Shown: positions 1 to 12,900 of the stretch, in pieces
Layout of the letters: every line of letters begins with the position of its first letter
Position numbering within the stretch: the first letter of the stretch is position 1
Assembly (NCBI RefSeq): GCF_030705305.1
Contig: NZ_JAUZEE010000004.1
Location: forward strand, 310,001-374,000
Direction of reading: 5' to 3'
From: Leptothrix discophora
GTDB lineage: Bacteria; Pseudomonadota; Gammaproteobacteria; Burkholderiales; Burkholderiaceae_C
Length of the DNA stretch: 64,000 nucleotides
Position numbers and translations under genes: made by a program
Notes under the pieces: model-generated
Told to the model about the DNA's origin: nothing
Databases searched by the model: none
Seen by the model: only the letters and a program-made list of their open reading frames with translations

Positions 1-900
1 TGACGGTCTGCTCAGAGCCCACGTTGCCAGCCTTGTCGGTCTGGCGCACCTTGACCGTGTACACCCCATCGGCACCCGATGCGGCCGGTGTCGGGTAGGC
101 GTTGCTCCACGCCGTGTAGGTGCCTGCGTCCTTCTTGACCTGGTATTCCACCAGGGCGCCCGATTCGAGCGTGGCAGCGGTCGGCCCGGTGACCGCGCCG
201 TTCTTGGTGATCTTGTCCGTGTCCGAACCGCTGAACGCCGCGTTGCTGCTGTCGGTGGTCAAGCGCGCATCGGGCGCTGCGGGAGCGGTCGTGTCCAGCG
301 TGAAGGTGATGGTCTGCTCGGGGCCCACGTTGCCCGCCTTGTCGGTCTGGCGCACTTTGACTTCGTACACATCGTCCACCGTGGGTGGGGTGTAGGTCGT
401 GGTCCAGGCACCGAAGGTGCCCGTGGCGCCCTTCTTGATGCTGTACTCGACCACCGCGCCGGCTTCCAGGCCGGTGCCCGAGGGGGCCGTGATGGCCGAC
501 ACGTTGGTCAGGAAGTCCGAGGTCGAGCCACCGCCGCCCAGCGCCATGTCGTTGGTGCTGTCGGTCGTGAGCCTGGCGTTGGTCAGGCCCGGCTTGGTGC
601 TGTCGAGCGTGAAGTCGACCGTGGTGATGCCGCTGGTGTTGCCCGCCACGTCCTTCTGGCGCGCTTCGACCTTGTACGCGCCGTCTTTGGTGGCGTCTGC
701 GGCCGGGGCGGTGTAGCCCGTGGCCCAGCTTTGGATGACCGAGCCGTCCTTGGTGACCTGGTATTCCAGCGTGGCACCGGGCTCCACGTTGGTCGGTGCC
801 TTGATGGCACCGCTGTTGGTGAGGCCGTCGCCGGCCGTGCCGGTGCCACCCAAGCTGGCGTTGCTGCTGTCGGTGGTCAGCGCGATGTTGGGCGCAGCCG
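1..900 (-). repeat. Tandem Ig-like repeat units, about 100 residues each, similar at DNA level
   Basis: Three consecutive units of roughly 300 bp encode variants of LTTDSSN ... GALVEYQVKKD ... YTVKVRQTDKAGNVGSEQT. The stretch at 1-64 recurs with few changes at 308-371, a shift of 307 bp, and a more diverged copy lies near 600-690. Similarity at nucleotide level suggests fairly recent duplication. More units probably follow beyond the edge. Confidence 0.75.
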
Positions 901-3900
901 CCAACAAGTCGGCGGTGAAGGACTTGGTCGCATTGGACTTGTTGCCCACCGTGATGGAGCCGCCCGCAATCGCCGTGGCCTCGACGTTGACCGTGTAGGT
1001 CTTGCCGTCCTGCAGCTTGCCGCTGGCCACGGAGCCAGTCCAGATGCCGGTGGTGCTGTCGTAGCTGCTGACGGCGGCCGTCACTTCGGGCAAGCCCGCG
1101 CTGGTGAGCGTGACCTTGAAGCTGCCTGCGTTGTAGCTGCTCTTGACACCGCTGTTGCCCGCGATGGAGCCGCTGATGGCAAAGCCCGCCGTGTTCTCGG
1201 CCGCGTTGACGACGTTGTCGCTGGTCACCCCGTCGATGAGGACGTTGGTGTTGGTGGTCTTGAAGTCGTACTCGACGGTGCCCGTGTAGGCGTTGCCCGC
1301 CACGTCGGTGATGGCGCCCGCAGGGATGCTGGCCGTGTAGTTCGTGAGTTTGGCAAAGCCCGCCGTCGGCGTGATCGTCACCTTGTTGCCGCTCACCACC
1401 ACCTGCGCGGTGCTCACGTCCACCGTCACGGTGGGCACGTCTTCTGTGGTGATCGCACCTTCGGCGTCGATGACCTTGCTGCCGGCTGCCGGCGTGAAGG
1501 TGATGCTGCCCGTGCCCTTGGCCACGTTCTCGTTGAAGGTGATGACCACCGAGCCCACCGGCGGCAGCTCGTCGGCCACGCCCGAGTTCTCGCTCTTGTC
1601 CACCGGGCTGAAGCTGTTCACCGTCGGCGCCACGTTGTCGACGACCTGCAGGCCACCCAGGGACTGCAGGCTCGACACGTCAAGCATCGTGTTGCCGGTC
1701 GCATCGGCGGCGCCGTTGGCCACGAAGCCGAGCACCACGTTGCGGGGGTCCAGCCCGGCGTTCGGCCGGACGAAGACGTTCCAATGGGTGCCGTCGACGG
1801 CCACCACGTCGGTGACGGTCGCGTCCGTGGCGGTGAAGTTCGCCGGCGTGAGCGCAACCGCCACGGCTTCGGACAGCTCGACGGTGAACCGGAAGTCGCC
1901 GCGGGCGATGTCCGGCAGGGTCGTGACGTTGTCGGTCACCGAGAGGATGGCCGGTGCCACGTTGTCGATGCGCTGGACCACGCTGGTCAGCGGCGTGCTC
2001 GGCGCCAGCGGGTTGCCGGCGACGTCGGTCAGGGTGCCGGCCACGACGGTCAGTGTCACGTCGGACCGGTCGTCGGTTCCGTCCAATCCCGGATCGGGTT
2101 GGACGGTGACGCGGTAGATGTTCGTGCCGGTGTCGCGCGTGACGCCGGTGACCGTGCCATGCGTGGCGCTGAAGTTGGCGGCGACTGGATCGGCGTTCAG
2201 TGCCTCGCTGAAGGTGACGGCAAAGACCACCTCGCTGCGCGTCAGCAGGTCCGAGATGTTCTTGGCTGCCGACAGGACCGTCGGCGCGACGGTGTCCAGC
2301 TTGAAGGACGCCTCACCGGCCGGGCTGGCGTTGCCGGCCTTGTCGGTCGTGACGACGCTGACGTCGATGGTGCCCTCGCCCAGCGCCGTGCGTTGTTCGG
2401 CGGTGAGTCGCAGGGCCTGGTCGCGACCGGTCGACAGGAAGTCCGGGAGGTCCAGGGTCTGGGTCGGATGGTCGTGGTTGACCAGGTGGACGCTGACGGC
2501 CAGGTCGGCCTCGCTGGCGCGCACGGTCAGGACGCCGGCGGTTGCCTCGGTTTCTGCGGCCGTGGCACCGCCGACGATGGCCGGCGGCAGGGCCAGCGTG
2601 GCCGACGTGGGCCTGTCGGGGTCGATGGTCCAGATGATCGTGTTGCTGTTGAACCCGCCGTTGTTGCCGGCGGCGTCACGCTGCCGGAACTCGACCTTGC
2701 CGACGCCGTAGGTCCCCGCCGGCAGGGAGAAGGTGGCCGTGGTGGCGCTTGCATCCAGCGTGGCCCAGAGGCCCGACGTCAGGACGCCGCTGGCGTTGGG
2801 CGCACCCGCGCTGCCGCCGTTGATGCGGACCTGCCAGGACGCGCCGGGTTCCAGGCCGCTGAGTTGCACGATCGGATCGTTCGTGACGCCATCGATCGCG
2901 CCGGTGGTCGTCAGCAGCAGCGGGCCGACGCTGTCGGTCTTCAGGCCGATCGTCGGCAGTGCGACCGAGGTGTCGACCTTGATGCTGGCCTGGGCCGTGC
3001 TCAGCGCATCCTTGTTGATGCCGCCGCTGGTGGTGGTGGCCTTTGCCTCGGCTTCCAGGGTGTAGGTGACCCCGTCGACGAGCGTGTTGCGGGCGATGTT
3101 GCCGGTCCAGGAGCCCGTGCTGGGAACGTACTCGATGCCGGTGACCGTGACATCCGGGTGGCCTGCGGCGGTCAGCTTGGCCTGGAACGAGGCCGAGCTG
3201 TAGGCCGCCATCTGTGCCGTCGAACCGACGATGTGGCCGGACACGGTGAGCCCGGCCGTCGCACTGTTCTCGTTGGCGTTGACGACATCGTCACCGGCCA
3301 GCTTCTCGAGCGTCATGTTCGAGTCGGTGGTGGTGAAGTCGTAGACGGTCGGACCCGAGGCGCTCAGGCCCGCGTGGTCGTTGCCAGCCGGGTCGCGCAG
3401 CACGCCGCTGGCCAGGGTCAGCGTGTAGTGGGTCAGCTTGGCCAGCGGGACGGTCGGGGTGATGGTGACGGTGTTGCCGGAGATGACGACCGCCGACGAA
3501 CCGACGGCGATGGTCTGCACAACCTTGCCCGTCGCGGCGTCAAGGGTGTCGGGCGTCAGCACGATGTCGCCGCTGCCGGCCACGACCGCCTCGCTGAACG
3601 TCAGCGTGATGGAGCCAACCGGCGGAAGTTCCTTCGTGCTGCCATCGGTGGGTGCGAAGGCCGTGATCGTTGGTGCGACGGTGTCGATGGCCTGCACGCC
3701 GCCCAGGCTGCCCAGGTCGGTGACGCTGAGCAGGGGGTTGCCGACCGCGTCGGTCAGGCTGCCCGCCACGAGGCCCAGGTTGAGCAGGGCGTTGGCCGTG
3801 CTGGCGGGCGGGTTGACGCTGACGATGTAGGTGTTGGGTGCAAGTGCGTCGGCCTCGGCGACGTACGTCACGGTGCCGCCGTTGCTGACGGTGAAGTTGG

Positions 3901-6900
3901 CGGGGGTGGGCTTGGCGTTCAGCGGCTCGCTGAAGGTGACGCGGAAGGTGAAGGCCGTGGCGGTCACGTCGGGCGTCGTGGTGACGCTGTCCGTGACGCC
4001 GGTGACCGTCGGCGCCAAGGTGTCGATCCGCTGGGCGCCGTTGCTGCTGGCGCTGGCGTTCAGGCCGGCGGCGCCGAGGTCGGCGTTGAGCACGGCGTTG
4101 CCGGCGGCGTCGGTCAGGCCGGTGCCGATCAGGCGCAGGCGCAGGACGTCATCGGCCAGGTTGGCGTTCGGCTTCACGACGACCGTGACCTTCTTCTGGT
4201 CGCTGCCCGCCACGTACTCGGCCGATTCGACGGTGCCGGTGACGCTCAGGTCGCTGTCGCTGTGCACGGCCTGGAAGTTGGACGGCCCGATGCTGCCGAC
4301 GAGGGACTCGTCGAAGGTGACGGTGTAGGTGACGGTCTCTCGGGTGATGACGGCGTCGCGGTTGTCCGCAACCTGAGCCGGCCGGGGTGCCAAGCGATCC
4401 AGCACGAAGCTGGTCTGGCCGGCTTCGCTTTCGTTGCCGGCCGTGTCGGTGGCAACGGCCTTGACGACGATGGTGCCGTCGCCCAGGTCGTTCTGCTCCT
4501 GCGTGCTGAGTGCCAGGGTCGCGGCGCTGGCCGTGGCCACGTAGAAGTCGCGCACCACGGTCTTCACGTCCGCCGGGTTGGCGCTGTTGGTGAAGGTGAT
4601 GACGACCCGGCTGTCGCGTTCGGCCGCGAGCGTGCCGAGATCGGTGCCGGCCTCGGTCGCCGTGGCACCTTGCAGCACGGCATTCGCCAGCGTGAACACG
4701 GGCTGTTCGGGCGCCTTCGTGTCGATGGTCCAGGTGACGGTGTTGCCGGCCGAGTCGCTCCGGTTCAAGGCGGCGTCGACCTGATAGACCAGGACCTTGC
4801 CGGGCACAAGCGCCGCATCCGGGCTGATGCTGAAACTGCCGGTCGTGCCCTCGCCGGTGACCTGATCGCCGCTCCAGGAGGCGCCACCGTTGACGCTGTA
4901 GCGCCAAGTGCCACCGGGCTCCAGGCCCTCGACCAGAACGGTCTTGTCGCGGGTGATCTCGTCGTCGGTCAGGCGACCGGTGTCGCTGTTCAGGCGCAGG
5001 CTGGGTGTGCCGACCAGGGTGTCGATCGTGACGGTGTACTGGACCGGCTTGGACGTCACGCCGTTGCGCGTGGCGGTGAGCGTCAGGGTCTTGGCACCCT
5101 CGGTGCCGACCACGCCTGCACCCATGGCGGCGAGCTGCGCGGCGCTCAGGCTGGTGGACCAGGTCGCGCCGATCTCGGCCGGCACGGAGGGGATGTCGAT
5201 CGGCAGCGTGATGCCGGGCAGGGTCAGCTGCACGGTGCTGTCGCGGGCCACGGTGCCCTTGAGCACCACGCCACCCAGGGCGGTGGCCTCATCGTGGTTG
5301 ATGACGTCGTCGCTGGCGACCGTCTCCAGCGTCGGGATGTTGGTGACGGTGGCCACCGCATCGGCGAGTTCGGCCAGCGTGTCGAGGTTGTCCAGCGACC
5401 GGGTCGGATCCTTCGCAGCGTGTTCGGCAATCGCGGCAATGACCTCGGCCAGGTTGCCGTCCGGACCGGCGGTGACGCCGTTGATGCCCAGGCCGGTGAA
5501 GTCGGCCGGCGTCAGCGCGTAGTCGGGATGGGTGTTGCCGAGCGCGTTCTCGACGATCTTGCGCGTGAGTTCGGCCAGGGTCCTGATGTCGACCAGGGTG
5601 TCGACGCGGCCGGTCGGGACGGCATCGACCAGGCTGCCAAGCAGGTCGACGGCATTGGCCGATTGGGCCACGGTCATTCCATCGGCCGTACTCAGGGTGC
5701 CGATGTCGGCGCCAATGCGGTCGAAGTCCTGCTGGGTCGGCAGGCCGGCTGCACCCTCATCGTCGGCATTGCCGGCGCGGCCGTCGGCGGCCTTGAGGAT
5801 GCGGGCGTAGGCATCGACGATGGCCTGCGCCTCCTGTGGGCTGTCGGCCTCGGTGCGTCGGATGGCGCTGCCCGCCAGTGCGTCCTTGACGGCGGCCAGG
5901 GTGGCCGGCGAGCCACTGCCAGCGGCGGTGTCGCGCACGCCGATGATGCCCAGCGCCTCGAAGTCGGCGACGGTCAGCGGGTGGGCGGGGTCGTCGGCAT
6001 TGGTCTCGGCGAACTGGGCGATCCAGTTCAGCGCGGCGAGTGCGCCGTCCGCCACCGCCTGGAGGGCGTCCAGCGAGGCGATATCGGCCGGGTCCTTGGC
6101 GGCGACCGCGTTGAGCACGGCAGCGACCTGGGCGGTGGTGAGGGAAGCCGGCAGCCCGAGCGCGGCCAGGTCGGCGGCCGACAGGGCGCGCAATTGCGCG
6201 TCGGTCGGGGCGGTGCCAGGCGGCGTCGCCGCCACGCCCATCAGGGTGTTGACCTTGTCGGCCAGCGCACCGAGCGTCGCGGGCGTATTGACCTGTCCGG
6301 TCGTGGTCCCGTCGACCAGCTGGTTGAGCAGGCCGAGGTTGGGCGTGTCCTTGCCGAGCAGGTCGGTCGTGCCGGCCGGCAGGCCCAGCGCGGCGTAGTC
6401 GGCCTGGGTGGGCAGGTCGGCGGCTGGGGTGGTCTTGCCCTCGGGACCGTCGGCTGCGGCCAGGACCTTGGCGACGGCGGCCTCGATGTCGCCCACCAGA
6501 GCCGGCGTCGCGACCTGGGCCGCGTCGACACGCTCGGTGGCCAGCGCCGCATTGACCATCGCCAGGACCTGGGCAGGCTGCACGCCAGGGATGGCGGGCA
6601 GTGCGGCACCGATGGCGGCGTAGTCGTCGGCGGACGGGATGGCATCAGGCTCGACCGGTGCCGGCTGGGTTGCGGCATAGAGGCTGATCTTGTCCTGCGC
6701 GTCGATGGCGCGGTCGATCAGGGCCTGCAGTCCGTCGGGCGTGGCGATGGACGAGGCGTCGGCATCCGGCACGGCCGCCAGTGCGGCCAGCACGGCGGGC
6801 AGCTGCGACTTCGCGGCGTCGAGCGCAGCCAGGTCGATGCCCAGGCTCGCGAGTTCCTCGACGGTCGGTGCGGTGGCGTCCTGGCCACGGGCATAGGCCA

Positions 6901-9900
6901 GCACGTGGTTGACGGTGATCGCCAGCGCATCGATCGCGGCCGGGGTGGCGATGTCGGCGACGGACTTGGCATCGATGACGCCATTGAGCAGGCTAAGGTT
7001 GGCCGCGTCGGTGGCGGCCGCGCCGATGCGAGCCCCCACGTTGGCGTAGTCCTGCGCCACGGGCTTGCCGGCAGAGGGGGCCTCGGTGGCCATGGCGTTC
7101 GGTGCGCCATCGGCCAGGGCCAGCAGCCGGCCGTAGCTGTCGACCAGGGCCTGCAGGTCGGACGGCAGACGGGCCAGGTCGCTGGGGATGCGGTCGGTGC
7201 CGTCGGCCGCCTGGGTCGACAGCGCGGCGCGGATGGCGTCCAGGTTGGCCGGGCGTCCGTCCGCAGCGGCGTCGCGCACGTCGGTCACGCCCGCGGCCTC
7301 GAAGTCGGCCACGGTCGGGGCGTCCGCGGTGACAGGCGTGAGCGCCGCATGGGCCGCGTAGGTTTCGATCTTGATCTGGGCCCGCTCGGCGGCGACGGCG
7401 ATGGCCTGCAATGCCGCGAGGTCGCTGACCTTTTCGGGCGTGGCGGCGGCAATGGCGGCCAGCAGCGCGGGCAGGCTGGCAGGCGTGACCCCGGTGACGC
7501 CGATCTTGTCGAACTCAGTGGCGGTGATCTGGGGCGCCGGTTGGACGTCGTTGGCGAGGTCGATGACCTTGTTGACGATGTCGCTGAGTCCCTTCAGGTC
7601 GGTCGGGCTGTCGACCGAGGCATAGGGCTTGCCGGCGACGACGGCGTTCAGCAGGTCGTTGTTGGCGGCGGCATCGACGATGCCGGCAACGCCCAGTGCT
7701 GCGTAGTCGGCTGCGGTGGGCAAGCTGGCGGGGTTGGTGCCGGGGTTGCCGTCGGTCATCTGGTGGATGGCTTCGACGGTGTCGGCGATGGTCTGCAGGT
7801 CCGCGAGGCTGTTGACGCCGTCCAGCGGATTGGCGCGGATGGCGGCCTGAACGGCAGCAAGGGTGGCGGACGTCAGGCCGGTGAGGCCGAGCTTTTCCAG
7901 TTCGGCTTGGGTCGGCAGACTGGTGCTGCTGCCGTTGGCGGCCGCAACGACCTTGGTGGCCAGCGTGGCGAGTTCGCCAATCTTGGCAGGCGTATCGACC
8001 GTCACGTGGCTGGCGGGCTGGGCATCGAGCGCGCCTTGCAGCAGGCCCAGCGCGGCGGCGCCACCGGGCTTGGTGGCATCCGGCACCTTGGTCGGGTCGA
8101 CGCCGATGCGCTTGAGCTCTTCCGCGCTGACCGGTGAGGCTGCATTGCCTGGCGTGCCGTCGGCGACGGCCAGCACATGGCGGTAGGCATCGAAGACGCC
8201 CTGCAGCTTGGTCCGGTTGTCGACGTCCACACTGGTCAGGGCATCGACGGCGGCATTGAGGATGTCAACGCTGGGCGCGCCAGCGGTCCCCATGCCGTTG
8301 ACACCGGCACGGATGTAGTTCTGGTCGGTCGGCAGGGCCTGGCGGTTGTCGTTGGCATAGTCCTTGATGACCTTCAGGTCGGCGAGCACCTCGTCGACCA
8401 CGGCCTGCAGCCGGGCACTCGTGTTGACGGACAGGGCGCTGCTCTTGGCCCGCACGGCCTCGATGGCGGCGAGCAGGTTCTCATCGTCCAGCGCACTGAC
8501 GCCCAGGCGAATGAAATCATCCAGGACGATGGTGGGCGTGCCGCCGGTGGCCAGCGCGAGCATCCGGGCGGCGGAGTCGGCAATCAGGTCGATGTCGGCT
8601 GGCGTGTCGACGCGGTCACGGCTGGTCGCGTCGATGGCCGTGCGCAGCAACAGCAGCGTGTGGGCATCGGTCGGGGCGGTGCTCCCCAGGCGCTCGATCT
8701 CCAGCGCACTGGGCAGAGCCGCCAGGTCGGCGGACGTCGGCGCCACCAGCGGATCGACCGCGTGGCTGCGACTGCCGTCGGCCAGGGCCAGCACCTTGGC
8801 GTAGGTGCTGGCGATGGCCTGGACCTCCAGCTGGGTGTCCGCTTCGGATCCGGTCACCTTGGCGCTGGCGAGCGCCGCGTTGACGGCGGCACGGCTGCCC
8901 GGCACGGCAGGCGTTTCACCGCTGGCGGGCTGGTCATCGGTGACGCCTGCGACGCCCATGGCGAGGTAGTCGGCAACGCTCGGCTCGTCGGCCGGGCGCT
9001 GGTCCTGGGCGTAGCGCGTGATCTTGGCCAGCGCGGCCACGGCCTTGTCGGCCAGGGCGCCGAGGTCCGCCAGCGACGCGACGTCGCTGCCGTCGTCGGC
9101 ACTGGTGGCGATGGCCGCGAGGATCGCGGCCTGCTGGGCCGGCGACTTGCCCGTGATGTCCACGCCCAGGCTCTTCAGGTCGTCGGCACTCAGCGGCGGA
9201 GAGACAGGCTTGCCCGCTGCGGTGTCCATGACCTTGTTGACCAGGCCGGCCAGGACGTCGAGCTGGTCCGGCGTCGACACGGCCAACAGCGGCTTCTTGT
9301 CGATCACGGCGCCAAGCAGCGCAGCGCCGCTGCCGTCCGGGTCGTTCGCGACGCTGGACCCGCCCAGGGCCACGCCCAGGGCCTCGAAATCGGCGGCTGT
9401 GGGCAGTTGGGCGGCGGGCGTGATCGATCCGCTCGGTCCGTCGGCAGCCGCGATGACCTTGTCGGCCGCGACAACGGCGGCCTGCAGCGCCGCGGCGTCC
9501 TTGGCGGCGTCGAGGCCGATGGCCTTCAGCGCAGCATTGAGCAGGCCCAGGTTGGTGGGGGTGACGCCCTCGACGCCGATGGCGTCGTACTGTTCCTGCG
9601 TCGGCGATGTGCCGGAGGTGGTGGTGCCGGCCAGGATGGCGTTGTAGGCGCCGACGATGGCGGCGATCTCGGCGGGCGAGTCAGCCCGCTCGGCACCGAT
9701 GGCCGGCGTGACCAGCGCACTGTTGATCGCGGCCAGGTTGGCATCGGTGACGGTGGGCTGGCCGGCGCTGTTGACCATGCCGATCGCGGCGTAGTCGGCT
9801 GCCGTCGGGGCCTTGTCCGGATCCGGGTTGGCGGCGTAGGCCGAGATCTTGTCCTGGGCCGTGATGGCGGCATTGAACAAGGTCTGAAGCTCGGAGACGG

Positions 9901-12900
9901 TGTCGACCTGATCCAGCCGGGTCCGGGCCTGCACGGCCGCGAGACCGGCGGCGACACCGGCATTCGTGACCGTCGACGCGAGGCTCAGGCCCAGCTGCTG
10001 CAACTGGGCCTTGCTGATCGGCAGGGCATCGGCAGCCGGCAGCGGCTGGCCAGGCTTGTTGGCCAAGGCGAGCAGGTTCTGGCCGATGGTGTCGAGTTCC
10101 CCGAGCTTGGTCGGGCTCGACACGTTGACGTGGTCGGCAGGCTGGGCGTCGATGGCCGACTGCAACAGACGCAAGGCGCTGGCATTGGTGGCGCTGGTGC
10201 CGAGCCGGACACCCAGGGCGAGCAGGTCGTCCTTGCTCGGCAGCACCGTCGGCCCGGTGTTGTCCGGGTTGCCGTCGGCGGCCTGCAGCACGCGGCCGTA
10301 GGCGTCGAGGATGGCCTGGACCTCGTTGGGCGAGTTGACCTGTTCGCCCTGGACCACATCGGTGCGCAGGACCGCACCGAGCATGTTGGCGGCCTCCGGC
10401 TCGGATTTGAGGGCCTCAGGCACGACCAGGCCCAGCGCCGCGTAGTCGGCCAGCGTCGGCTGGTTGCCCGCGCCGGTCTCGGCGTAGGCGACGATGCGCT
10501 CGTAGGCCGCGATGGCGTCGGCCACCTTGGCATTCAGCAGCGGCAGGGTGTTGACCTCGCTGCCATCGTCCTTGCTGACCCGGATGGCGTAGAGCGCGGC
10601 CTGCACCGCGCCGGGCTTGGTGGCTTCCAGCGAGCCCAGGGTGTTGCCGTTGACGTCGCGCACACCCAGCCCATCCAGTTCGGCGATGGTGACGAAGGGC
10701 GCGGTGGTGGTGTCGTTGTTGAGGATGCCGGCCTGCGCCATGACCTTGTTGACCAGCGCACCCAGCCGGTCGATGTCGGAAGGCCGGGCAACCGCCGGGT
10801 CGTCCACGTTGCCGATGACGCTGTTGAGCAGGCTCAGCACGTTGGGATCGGCCTTGCCGGCCTGGGGACCGCTTGCGGGCAGACCGGTGGTCAGCTTGTT
10901 GACCTGCACGCCGATGCGGCTGTACTCGGCCTGCGTCGGGTTGTCGCGCGGATCGGCATCGGGGGCCGTGCCGTTGGCCTCGTCGAGGATGCTCTGGTAG
11001 GCCTCGACGATGAGGCGGACCTGGGCTGGCGTGTCCGCCTGGGCGGCGCCGATGGTGCCGGTGGCGAGCGCGGCGTTGATCGCGCCCACGTTGGCCTCCG
11101 TCACCAGCGGGGTGACGGTGTGCTGGGCGGGATCGGGGTTCGTCGTGTCGGTGCGGACCAGGCCGATGGCCTGGTAGGTCGCGATCTCGGGACGCGTCAC
11201 GCGGTTGACGTCGGTCGCGCCGGCGTAGGTGCGGATCACGTTCATGGCCGTGTCCGCGTCGCTGACCAGCGTCTGCAGCTTGTCCAGCGTGTCGATGCCG
11301 CTGCCGCTGTCCGGACTGGCCTGGATGGCCGCCAGCATCGCGGGCCAGTTGTTGGCCGTGTCCAGGCCTGTGAAGTTGACGCCCAGCGTCTCGAGCACGC
11401 CGACGGTCAGGGCCGGGTCGGTCTGCGGCTTGCCGGCCGCTTCGAGGGCGACCAGCTTGATCAGGTCGAGCAGGCTCTTGATCTCGTCCGGACTGTCGAC
11501 CTGCTGAGGCAGGGCTGCATCGATGGCACCCTGCAGAAGCGTCAGGCCACCAGGGCCTGCGGCGTCCAGGTCGACCTTCGACAGACCGAGGGCCTCGAAG
11601 TCTGCGCGGCTGGGCAGCAGATCGGGATCGGTGTTGGCTTCGCCATCGGCGGCGTCCAGCACGCGCTGGGCGGCATGGACGATGGCCTCGACCTGGGCCG
11701 GCGTGCCGGCGTCGCCACTGTCGATGACCGCCGAGGCGAGCGCGTTGTTCACCGCGTTGAGGTAATCGGCCTGCGAAGCGGTGTTCTCGTCACCGACCAG
11801 GGGGCCAGGGATGGCCACGCCAATGTCGGCGTAGTCCGAGAGCGAAGGCAGATAGGCCGCACTCGCGTCATCCGCATAGGTGCGGATGCGCCGCATGGCG
11901 GTGGCTGCCTGAGTCGCGAGCGCCTGCAGCTCGGCCAGGTTCTCGATGTCGCTGCCGCTGTCTGGCGAGGCCTTGATGCGGTTGAGCAGGGCCGGCAGGC
12001 TGACGGAGTTGATGTCGCTCAGGCCCAGGGTGAGCTTCAGGTCATCGATCCCCAGTTCGGGGACCACGTCCGCGCCGCGTGCGGTAGCCATGAGTCGCTC
12101 GACCACGCTGACCAGCGTGGCGACCTCGTGAACGCTGTCGACCTTGCCGGCATCGACGCGGGCGACCGCGTCGTTGAGCAGCGACAAGGCGGCCGGCCGG
12201 CTGTCGGTCAGCGGCGCGCCCACCTTGGCGTAGTCGGCCGCGACGGGCGTGGGGGCACCCGCCACGCCCTCGGCGTGGTCCTGGAGCACCCGGAAGCCAT
12301 CGACGATGTCCTGCAGCTCACCGAGGCTGTTGACCTTGTCGGGCGCCCCGGTCTTGCGCACGGCATCGACCAGGCCGTTGAGCGCGGCGGCCGCGCGGGC
12401 CGGCGTCGACTCGTTGAAGTTGCCCAGACCGAACGACGTCAGCGCGGCGAGGGTCAGGCTGGTGCCGACGGCCGCACCGGGCGTGGCCAGGCGAACGATC
12501 TCGGCCGCCGTGGCCGCCAGGGCGTCGATCTGGGCCGGCGTGCCCACGGTCGAGGCGGTCTGCGCGCCGAGGCTGTCGTTGAGCAGCGCCAGCACGTCGG
12601 TGCGGGGACTGATGCCGTCCGCCTGCAGCAGCGGCGCCGGGTTCACGCCGATGCGCAGGTAGGTGACCAGCGTCGGGTCGGCCAGAGGTGTCGCGTCAAC
12701 GTCGGTGCCGTTGGCCTCGGCCAGGATGCCGACATAGGCATTGACGATGCCCTGCACCAGGCTGCGGGTGGCGGCCTCGTTGCCGGTCACGCGATCGGTG
12801 GCCAGTGCGGCATTGATGGCGGGCACGTTGTCGACGGTGAGGCCCTTGATGCCCACGCTGTCGTAGGTGGCCTTGGTGGGCACGATGAGCACGCCGGTGT

